Source: a virus. From it: a stretch of 64,000 nt of DNA. The DNA lies in IMG/VR virus record IMGVR_UViG_3300042879_004946, positions 1 through 64,000 of that record, one strand, 5' to 3'. Shown here one piece after another: positions 57,632-64,000 of this stretch (its first letter is position 1; each line of letters opens with the position of its first letter). A program made the position numbers and the translations under genes. Below the pieces are notes generated by a model that saw only the letters and a program-made list of their open reading frames with translations, was not told the origin of the DNA and ran no database searches.

Positions 57632-58330
57632 ATGAAAAAAATTAATATTGAAGAATTAAAAAATAAGAATGTTTACAATAATGAACACTTAGACACACCT
57701 TTTGAAGGAACATTCTATGATGCTGACTATTTTGAAAATGGTCAAGAATCCGGTAAAGGATGGTTGGAAAATTATAGATGGATGCCTAGAAGAACTTTTA
57801 GAGAAGCCTTAGGTATTATAGATTATCTAGAATTAGATGACAATAGTTATGTATTAGATGTTGGTTGTGCGAAGGGATTTATTGTTAGAGCTTTAAGAGA
57901 GTTAGAGATAAAAGCTGACGGTTGTGATATTAGTGATTACGCTTTATCTTTTGCACCTGAAGGTTCATGGAATTGTACATCATGGGAAAGTCATTATAAT
58001 TTTGGTTATACCCATATTATGGTAAAAGATATGTTGGAACATTTAACTATGAACCAACTAAATGAAATGTTACAAACGATAAAGAAAGTTGGTAATACAC
58101 TATTGGTTGTTGTCCCTATTGGTGATAAGGGTGTATATAGAATACCTGAATATCACATGGAGATATCACACTTAATCGCTGAAGATGAAGATTGGTGGAT
58201 GAATAAATTTATTGAAAATGGTTGGGAAATATATAAACATTGCCCATCAATCCCAGGAATGAAAGATAATTGGGATTCTCATGCTAATGGTTTAGGTAAT
58301 CACGTATTTGTACTAAAAATTAAATCATGA
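57632..58330 (+). CDS. Class I SAM-dependent methyltransferase
   Basis: This 232-residue protein has motif I VLDVGCAKGFIVRAL (about 74-88), the acidic ribose-binding region DGCDISDYAL (about 97-106) and HIMVKDMLEHLTMNQLNEML (about 129-148). A folding pattern of this kind (small-molecule methyltransferase with a DxLEH box) is common in glycan clusters, usually for O- or N-methylation of a sugar. The stop overlaps the start of the next GT11-like gene by 4 bases. Confidence 0.75.
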   Translation: MKKINIEELKNKNVYNNEHLDTPFEGTFYDADYFENGQESGKGWLENYRWMPRRTFREALGIIDYLELDDNSYVLDVGCAKGFIVRALRELEIKADGCDISDYALSFAPEGSWNCTSWESHYNFGYTHIMVKDMLEHLTMNQLNEMLQTIKKVGNTLLVVVPIGDKGVYRIPEYHMEISHLIAEDEDWWMNKFIENGWEIYKHCPSIPGMKDNWDSHANGLGNHVFVLKIKS

Positions 58331-59250
58331 TAACAGCAAATTTAACTGGAAATTTAGGAAATCACATGTGGCAATATGCTGTATGTAGAACCGTAGCAGA
58401 AAAATTAGGGTATGAGTGGGGTATTAATTCATCACCATCACACGATTACCATCAAGGTCAAAATCAAATGTATTTTATGGATGTTGACTTTGGTAAGCCA
58501 GTTGAAGGTATTTTACATGAATATCGTGAACCGTGGAAAGAAATATCACATGTCGATAGGGTTAATATCACTATGTTGAATCCATCCTTATATGAGATAC
58601 AAGATAACACTCTACTTGTTGGTGATAGAAATATTAATCCAGGTGCAGTTGGTGGTTTATTTCAATCAGAAGATTATTTAATTGATAGGAAAGAAGATGT
58701 GCAAAAATGGTTTAAGATTAGACCAGAGAATAAAGAAATATATGACAAAAAATTATCTGATTTAGGTATTGTGTTAGATGATAATTTATGTGTGATTAAT
58801 TTTAGGGGTGGTGAATATCGTGGCCTTCATAACGTTATTTTAAGAAAAGAATATTGGCGAGATTCCATTAATCACATGTTATCTATTAATAATAATATGA
58901 AATTTTTGGTCATTACAGACGATATTGAATGGTCTAAAAATTTTATGCCATTTGAAATTGATACGGTACATGTTGATATTGGATTTGATTTCTACGTTGT
59001 CAATCAAGCTAAATGGGTCATCCTTTCAAATTCATCATTTGGGTGGTGGGCAGCGTGGTTGAATATTAACTCTAATAAAATAATCGCACCAAAGTATTGG
59101 GCTAGACATAATGTTAGTGATGGGTATTGGGCTACTGGTGATGTATACACTAGGACATTCACATATATGGATAGAGAAGGTAATCTATCTGATTATGAAA
59201 CTTGTAGACGTGAGGCTGAAGATTATTATAGAGTAAAAAACATTATTTAA
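58327..59250 (+). CDS. Second GT11-like fucosyltransferase
   Basis: This 307-residue protein opens MITANLTGNLGNHMWQYAVC, a diverged GGLGNQMFQ motif. It has CVINFRGGEYRGLHN (about 157-171), in which the HxRRGDY motif reads NFRGGEY, and WVILSNSSFGWWAAWLN (about 231-247). Motif changes suggest a different donor or acceptor from the GT11 enzyme at 50079-50894. It shares one base with the next start (59250). Confidence 0.7.
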   Translation: MITANLTGNLGNHMWQYAVCRTVAEKLGYEWGINSSPSHDYHQGQNQMYFMDVDFGKPVEGILHEYREPWKEISHVDRVNITMLNPSLYEIQDNTLLVGDRNINPGAVGGLFQSEDYLIDRKEDVQKWFKIRPENKEIYDKKLSDLGIVLDDNLCVINFRGGEYRGLHNVILRKEYWRDSINHMLSINNNMKFLVITDDIEWSKNFMPFEIDTVHVDIGFDFYVVNQAKWVILSNSSFGWWAAWLNINSNKIIAPKYWARHNVSDGYWATGDVYTRTFTYMDREGNLSDYETCRREAEDYYRVKNII

Positions 59251-60119
59251 TGAGAAAGATTTATGATTGTTTTTTATTTTTTAATGAATTAGATTTATTA
59301 GAACTTAGACTTAATATATTAGATGATTATGTCGATTATTTCGTATTAGCTGAGGCATCTGTAACACATAGTGGTTTAGATAAACCATATTATTTTGAAG
59401 ACAACAAAAAGAGGTACTCTAAATTTTTACATAAAATTATTCATGTAAAATCAAATGATATACCTAATGATTTTAATAACTTACCTAGTATTGGTAGTAC
59501 TAATGCATTCGATGATAAAGCTGTTAAACAAATCCATGATTTTATAAATACACAAACACATAGATTCAATAGAACAACCGAACCACATTTTGGTCGGGAT
59601 TTTTTTCAAAAAGAGTCGATTAGAAGAGGTCTCATGAATTGTAATGATGAAGATATAATTCTATCGTCAGATTTAGATGAAATACCAAACCCAGAAATTT
59701 TAAAACAAGTGGATGAAATATTAAGTAGTGGTAAATTTTTTACATTTAATCAAACCACGTATTATTACTATTTAAATTTATTAAAAGAGTATGATTGGCA
59801 AGGTACTAGAATGGGTAAATATGGTGATTTAAAAAATTATTCATACAATGAATTAAGAGCTCAACAAAACATACGACTATCTAATGGTGGATGGCATTTT
59901 AGTTTCCAAGGTGGGTTAGAAAAAGTTAAAACCAAAATTAAATCATATTCACATCAAGAAATGAATACACCAGATATTTTTGAAAAATTACATAATAATA
60001 TAGAAAATAATATCGACCCATTTAATCGCGGGTTATTAAATCTTGTTGAGATAGATAATACATATCCAAAATATCTGTTGGAGAATAAAGAAAAGTATAA
60101 ACATATGATAAAATCATGA
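59250..60119 (+). CDS. GT17-family glycosyltransferase (GlcNAc-transferase-like)
   Basis: This 289-residue protein begins MRKIYDCFLFFNELDLLELRL, the DCFLFFNELDLLEIRL start of GT17. It has VLAEASVTHSGLDKPYYFED (about 32-51), DIILSSDLDEIPNPEIL (about 130-146, DLDE metal motif) and GWHFSFQGG (about 213-221). GT17 enzymes add bisecting GlcNAc in eukaryotes; bacterial and viral versions have unknown targets. It overlaps the FkbM-like gene by 4 bases. Confidence 0.85.
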   Translation: MRKIYDCFLFFNELDLLELRLNILDDYVDYFVLAEASVTHSGLDKPYYFEDNKKRYSKFLHKIIHVKSNDIPNDFNNLPSIGSTNAFDDKAVKQIHDFINTQTHRFNRTTEPHFGRDFFQKESIRRGLMNCNDEDIILSSDLDEIPNPEILKQVDEILSSGKFFTFNQTTYYYYLNLLKEYDWQGTRMGKYGDLKNYSYNELRAQQNIRLSNGGWHFSFQGGLEKVKTKIKSYSHQEMNTPDIFEKLHNNIENNIDPFNRGLLNLVEIDNTYPKYLLENKEKYKHMIKS

Positions 60120-60658
60120 AATATAATTCACAAATGGGCCAAGACAAGTTTGTTGTTGAACAGTTAAAAAATAAAAAAAATGGGATATTTGTTGATATTG
60201 GGGGGGCACATCCTATTTCCATAAATAATACATACACTTTAGAAAAGGATTTAGATTGGACAGGCATATCTTTCGATATAGGTCCACCACATACTCACGG
60301 ATGTGAAACAATGTCTATTGATGAATATAAAATCTATTGGAACTCTAATCGGATAACCCCGATAATTTGTGGGGATGCTTTAAAACAAAATTATAGTCAG
60401 AAGTTTAAAGAATATGACCTACCTAAACGTATGGATTATTTATCAATAGATTTAGAACCACCTAAAGTAACTTTTGATTGTTTAATGTTAATACCATTTA
60501 ATGAATATATCTTTAATGTGATAACGTTTGAAACAGATTATTATAGAGATCCAACAACTAGAGAACCATCACGTCAATTATTATATTCACATGGATATAA
60601 ATTAGTGACGTTTGATAATCAAGAGGATTGGTATGTACATAACACATTAAATTTATAG
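60116..60658 (+). CDS. FkbM-like methyltransferase
   Basis: This 180-residue protein has SQMGQDKFVVEQL at the start, GIFVDIGGAHPISINNTYTL (about 23-42, SAM-binding motif I) and LEKDLDWTGISFDIG, followed by MDYLSIDLEPPK (about 105-116). The pattern is of small FkbM proteins, which O-methylate sugars. It lies between the GT17 and epimerase genes. The acidic second motif FDIGPP replaces the usual EP of the family. Confidence 0.7.
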   Translation: MKYNSQMGQDKFVVEQLKNKKNGIFVDIGGAHPISINNTYTLEKDLDWTGISFDIGPPHTHGCETMSIDEYKIYWNSNRITPIICGDALKQNYSQKFKEYDLPKRMDYLSIDLEPPKVTFDCLMLIPFNEYIFNVITFETDYYRDPTTREPSRQLLYSHGYKLVTFDNQEDWYVHNTLNL

Positions 60659-60666
60659 TTTTTTTA

Positions 60667-61671
60667 ATGAAGAAAATAGTAGTCCTAGGTGGTGGTGGTT
60701 TTATTGGTTCACATTTAGCGAAAAGATTAAAAAAAGATGGTCATCATATCACAGTTTGTGATATTAAAAATCATGAATATCTTAACCATGATGAGTTTTG
60801 TGATGAATTTATTGTTGGGGATCTTAGAGACCCTGTGACAGTAAGCATGGTAATTAAACAGAGTACGGACGAAGTATATCAATTGGCAGCGGATATGGGT
60901 GGTGCGGGTTATATTTTTACAGGTGAAAATGATGCAAATGTGATGCATAATTCAGCTTTAATAAATTTAAATGTCGCACATGAATGTGTGAAAAAGAAAA
61001 TAAATAAAGTTTTTTATTCTTCATCTGCTTGTATGTATCCAGAACATAATCAATTAGACCCTAATAACCCTAACTGTGAAGAATCTTCAGCTTATCCTGC
61101 AAATCCAGATTCTGAATATGGTTGGGAAAAATTATTCAGTGAGAGACTTTATTTAGCTTTTCAAAGAAATTATGGTTTAAATGTTAGAATCGCTAGGTTT
61201 CATAACATTTTTGGACCTTATGGTACTTGGAAAGGAGGTAAAGAAAAAGCACCGGCAGCTATGTTAAGAAAAGTTTCTGAAATCAATGAAAAGGGTGAAA
61301 TAGAAGTTTGGGGTGATGGAACTCAAACTAGGTCTTTTTTATATGTTGACGAATGTGTTGAAGCGGTTTTAAAATTAATGGAATCAGATTTTATTGGTCC
61401 TGTTAATATTGGATCAGAAGAAATGGTTACCATTAATCAACTAGCACAAATAGCAATAGATATATCAGGAAAAAAGGTAAAAATTAAAAATATTTATGGG
61501 GACGAATTTTTTCAAAAATACGGACATAAATGTCCTATAGGTGTTAAAGGTAGAAATTCTGATAATAAATTATACAAAGAAAAAATTGGTTGGGTAGTTT
61601 CAGAACCACTTAAAAATGGTATGGAAAAAACTTACAAATGGATTAATAGTATGGTAAAAAAATATAATTAA
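60667..61671 (+). CDS. GDP-mannose 3,5-epimerase-like SDR
   Basis: This 334-residue protein has GGGGFIGSHLAKRL (about 8-21), YQLAADMGGAGYIFTGEND (about 72-90), YSSSACMYPE (about 116-125), the catalytic YGWEK motif (about 153-157), FHNIFGPYGTWKGGKEKAPA (about 180-199) and VNIGSEEMV. These correspond closely to plant-type GDP-mannose 3,5-epimerase (GME), which makes GDP-L-galactose. All major motifs are preserved. It is the last enzyme of the island, with PhoH starting on the next base. Confidence 0.87.
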   Translation: MKKIVVLGGGGFIGSHLAKRLKKDGHHITVCDIKNHEYLNHDEFCDEFIVGDLRDPVTVSMVIKQSTDEVYQLAADMGGAGYIFTGENDANVMHNSALINLNVAHECVKKKINKVFYSSSACMYPEHNQLDPNNPNCEESSAYPANPDSEYGWEKLFSERLYLAFQRNYGLNVRIARFHNIFGPYGTWKGGKEKAPAAMLRKVSEINEKGEIEVWGDGTQTRSFLYVDECVEAVLKLMESDFIGPVNIGSEEMVTINQLAQIAIDISGKKVKIKNIYGDEFFQKYGHKCPIGVKGRNSDNKLYKEKIGWVVSEPLKNGMEKTYKWINSMVKKYN

Positions 61672-62463
61672 ATGACAAATAGACGAAGAAATAAAAAATT
61701 AACCGAAGAAGAAATACAAGAAATTGAATCTTTCATTGGTAAACACCCAGAAGAAGGTAAAATAATAAATCAATTAAAAATTGAAATTAAACCAAAAACT
61801 GAGAATCAAAAAAAATTAATCCAAGCGATCAAAGAAAATGAAATTATTATTGCTTCAGGTTTTCCTGGTAGTGGTAAAACTTTTCTTAGTTGTGCGGAAG
61901 CCCTCAAATTAATTAAAAATCCACAAACACCATATAAAAAAATTATTCTTGTTAAATCGGTAACTACGTTAAAAGATGAAGAAATTGGTTTTTTAAAAGG
62001 AACAATGGAAGAAAAAATGGAACCCTTTATGGATTCTTTTTTGGATAATTTTAATAAAATTATTGGTGAGTATTTAACAGGTAAATTAAGAGAACAAAAA
62101 TTAATTGAAATTAAGCCAATAGCTTACGTCAGAGGGCGAAGTATTGATAATTCAGTTATCATTATTGATGAAGCACAAAATATTTCTTTGGATAATATGC
62201 GTACCTTAATGACCAGAATCGGTGATAATTCAAAATTAATTATTTTAGGTGATATTAAACAAAAAGACATTCGTAATAAACGTGAAAGCTCTTTGGAGAT
62301 TGTTTTAAACAGGTTTAAAGATAAAAACAGTTTTGGTATTGTCGAACTTAGAAACGAAGAAGACATTGTTAGAAATCCAATTATTAAAGTTATCGAAGAA
62401 ATTTTTGACCAAATAGATGACGAAAAAAGTAATAATGGTAAAAAACAAATATTAAAAGATTAG
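61672..62463 (+). CDS. phoH: PhoH-like ATPase
   Basis: This 263-residue protein has Walker A GFPGSGKT (63-70), KSVTTLKDEEIGFLKGTMEEKM (about 95-116, shown in part) and Walker B SVIIIDEAQN (161-170). LILGDIKQKD and GIVELRNEEDIVRN follow, the usual PhoH order. Phage PhoH is widespread in large and marine phages; its role is uncertain (RNA helicase/nuclease activity and phosphate-stress links have been suggested). The N-terminal 45 residues are charged and helical. The stop TAG shares one base with the next GTG start. Confidence 0.9.
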   Translation: MTNRRRNKKLTEEEIQEIESFIGKHPEEGKIINQLKIEIKPKTENQKKLIQAIKENEIIIASGFPGSGKTFLSCAEALKLIKNPQTPYKKIILVKSVTTLKDEEIGFLKGTMEEKMEPFMDSFLDNFNKIIGEYLTGKLREQKLIEIKPIAYVRGRSIDNSVIIIDEAQNISLDNMRTLMTRIGDNSKLIILGDIKQKDIRNKRESSLEIVLNRFKDKNSFGIVELRNEEDIVRNPIIKVIEEIFDQIDDEKSNNGKKQILKD

Positions 62464-63059
62464 TGAGAAAATATAAAAATATTAGATTGAGAAAATCACC
62501 AATAGTAGAAGAAAGGGTGAAATTAATCAATAGAATTATTAAAGAAACTATTAATGAAAGTTTTGAATCTGTGATTAATACCGATTATGAGTTAATAGAA
62601 GAAAATTCAAATATTTTAATATATAGATTTAAAACAAATAGTGGTTATAGTTACGATTTAGAATTTATTACAGATTTTATTGAGAATGATAAAAAATTTT
62701 ATAATGGAAAAATTTTAAAAGACTATATCGATTCCGATTATATTGAACCTACCATAGACATCGCTTTTGTGCCTTCTGAGGTTAACATGGAAGATAGAGA
62801 TTCACCTGAATTATATACAAAAGAAACGAATAGGTATGAAACTATTGAATTAATGGGTAGAATATCTTTTTTAATAGAAGAGTTTATAAAAAACAATCCA
62901 AGAATAAAAGTTTATATTATTGGTAAAAATACCAAAGAAATTAAATTAAGTATTTATTTAAAAATATTTGATAATATATTTTCTGATAACTTTTATAAAA
63001 CAGAAGGTCGTAGTTTAGGTTATCCCAGCGGTGCTTTTTATTTTATAAAAAAACAATAA
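62463..63059 (+). CDS. Hypothetical protein with basic/(I/L)xE N-terminus
   Basis: This 198-residue protein starts at GTG 62463, the only plausible start upstream. The N-terminus MRKYKNIRLRKSPIVEERVK is followed by VKLINRIIKETINESFES (about 19-36), with IKE and INE motifs like those of the packaged-protein group, although further in. The central beta-rich domain (about 55-110) and C-terminal GYPSGAFYFIKK give no family match. It is probably translated together with PhoH. The function is unknown. Confidence 0.5.
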   Translation: MRKYKNIRLRKSPIVEERVKLINRIIKETINESFESVINTDYELIEENSNILIYRFKTNSGYSYDLEFITDFIENDKKFYNGKILKDYIDSDYIEPTIDIAFVPSEVNMEDRDSPELYTKETNRYETIELMGRISFLIEEFIKNNPRIKVYIIGKNTKEIKLSIYLKIFDNIFSDNFYKTEGRSLGYPSGAFYFIKKQ

Positions 63060-63085
63060 CAATAAAAACAAATATTAAAAACTTA

Positions 63086-63751
63086 ATGACAATAGGTGTT
63101 TCAGTTAACGGCGTACTCCGTGATTACTTTGGCAAAATAGAAAAAACACACACGAAATATTTCAATCCTGAAGATGGGCAAGAAATAAAAATTAAAGATT
63201 ATGATTTGGAAAAATGGATAAAATTTCCTGAAGAAGAAATTGTAAGACAAGAAATTGAATTTAATCCTGATTTTAATTTAAAAGATTTTGTGCAAACAGA
63301 TTCTAGTTTTAAAATCGAAGAAGTTAAAGATGATCCAATAACGGTTGATGATTTTATCTACGATAAATGTTGTTTGGAAATTTTTGGTTATGCAGAAGAA
63401 GAAATGGATGGTATTGTACAAGCTCTAAATGATTTTGATCTTCATTTAAAAATGTTAAAGAAAGATTATGAAGTAGTAATCACCAGTAGAGAGGCAGGTC
63501 GAAGTGTACCCGCAACTCTTTTCTTTTTATCAAAAACAGGTTGTATGATACAAAACGTTAAATTCACAATGGGAACCACTGATTGTTGGGATTTTGTTGA
63601 TATTATGATTACAGATCATCCTGAAATTTTATCAACTAAACCAGAAAATAAAATTACAATTAAAGTCGAAAAACCGTTTAACTCCCATATAGATTCTGAT
63701 TACACTGTTAGAAGTATTAAAGAACTTACTGGTTTGGGGGTTTTTAATTAA
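63086..63751 (+). CDS. Degenerate HAD-like domain protein
   Basis: This 221-residue protein starts MTIGVSVNGVLRDYFGKIEK. SVNGVLRD sits where HAD-type nucleotidases have DxDGVL(A/R)D, with the nucleophile Asp replaced. A helical cap (about 95-130) is followed by YEVVITSREAGRS (about 140-152), like HAD motif II with a conserved TSR. DIMITDHPEIL (about 177-187) is a possible motif IV. The pattern suggests a catalytically dead or altered HAD. Other large phages carry similar proteins of unknown function. I cannot name a partner. Confidence 0.5.
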   Translation: MTIGVSVNGVLRDYFGKIEKTHTKYFNPEDGQEIKIKDYDLEKWIKFPEEEIVRQEIEFNPDFNLKDFVQTDSSFKIEEVKDDPITVDDFIYDKCCLEIFGYAEEEMDGIVQALNDFDLHLKMLKKDYEVVITSREAGRSVPATLFFLSKTGCMIQNVKFTMGTTDCWDFVDIMITDHPEILSTKPENKITIKVEKPFNSHIDSDYTVRSIKELTGLGVFN

Positions 63752-63787
63752 CGTTTACTTATAAAAAAACTTATATAATTTTAAAAT

Positions 63788-64000
63788 ATGAATAAATTTA
63801 AAAAAAATGATAATCCAGAAATGTTTGCCATCGCTGGTAGTCAATACTATTTCGACTTGGACGAATTAAGTCGTTATATCAGGGTTGAAAAAACTGAAAG
63901 TGTTGAAGATATTCTTAATGAAGCGAAAAAAGAAATGACTGGAGACCCTGAAAACGCCGAAGAAGATGCTGAGATCTTAGGTCAAATAGTAGATGTCACC
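63788..64000 (+). CDS. Hypothetical protein (partial, cut by the window end)
   Basis: ATG 63788 opens a frame that continues past 64000; 71 residues are visible: MNKFKKNDNPEMFAIAGSQY, an acidic stretch with DLDELSRYIRVEKTESVEDI, then ENAEEDAEILGQI. No family can be assigned from this part. It follows the HAD-like gene by 36 bases on the same strand. Confidence 0.6.
   Translation, partial: MNKFKKNDNPEMFAIAGSQYYFDLDELSRYIRVEKTESVEDILNEAKKEMTGDPENAEEDAEILGQIVDVT

Noticed and set aside
1-64000. Integrase, attachment site, insertion sequence or tRNA gene
   Set aside because: None was seen. The three endonuclease genes are the only clear mobile genes, and nothing indicates lysogeny.

Overview
This window is part of a large, AT-rich tailed-phage genome with T4-like (myovirus) structural genes. 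The T4-type evidence is a contractile tail sheath, a gp19-like tail tube, a family-B DNA polymerase, PhoH and dUTPase. The host is inferred to be a Bacteroidetes, probably a flavobacterium. Ribosome-binding sites are AU-rich with no Shine-Dalgarno. Three promoters match the Bacteroidetes pattern TTTG-N19-TAnnTTTG exactly. The CRISPR repeats resemble type VI-B (Cas13b) repeats, a system known mainly from Bacteroidetes.

Layout. 1-5.1 kb: small, mostly minus-strand genes whose products begin with a short helix ending in (I/L)xE, like T4 capsid-targeting peptides, with two CRISPR mini-arrays and a structured ncRNA. 5-14.4 kb: tail tube, a large membrane-segment protein and small virion-type proteins, interrupted by three related free-standing endonuclease genes and a self-contained membrane-protein 'moron'. 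14.5-26.5 kb (minus): tail sheath, propeller-like protein, a 1816-residue fibre and connector or baseplate-type proteins. 26.6-36.1 kb (plus): SNF2-type helicase, structural protein, two more SHAEG-repeat fibres, a LamG-like protein and a small virion protein. 36.1-36.9 kb: third CRISPR mini-array between two small genes. 37-42.7 kb: DNA polymerase and small virion or unknown genes. 42.8-61.7 kb: a roughly 19-kb sugar island of glycosyltransferases, fucosyltransferases, an RfbH-like dehydrase, RmlD-like and GDP-mannose-3,5-epimerase-like enzymes, methyltransferases and a radical SAM protein. Among these lie an exonuclease, dUTPase, a SET-domain protein, a lipoprotein and an HslV-like protease. 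61.7-64 kb: PhoH and unknown genes.

The most striking observation is a set of three CRISPR mini-arrays without cas genes (1335-1568, 1905-2006, 36422-36523). All eight repeat units fit 36 bp, all five spacers are exactly 30 bp, and the period is 66 bp. In each array the first repeat lies in frame inside the 3' end of a member of one small gene family, and that gene's last residues and stop codon are encoded by the first spacer. Repeat and spacer lengths, and the GnTG...GGTATTnACAAC ends, match Cas13b arrays. The phage may therefore supply crRNAs, or decoy repeats, to a host Cas13b.

The remaining genes fit a virulent phage that builds a contractile-tail virion, packages small proteins through a prohead-protease signal, and makes its own glycans to decorate the virion or the infected cell. 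No tRNA, integrase, terminase, major capsid or portal gene is visible here.
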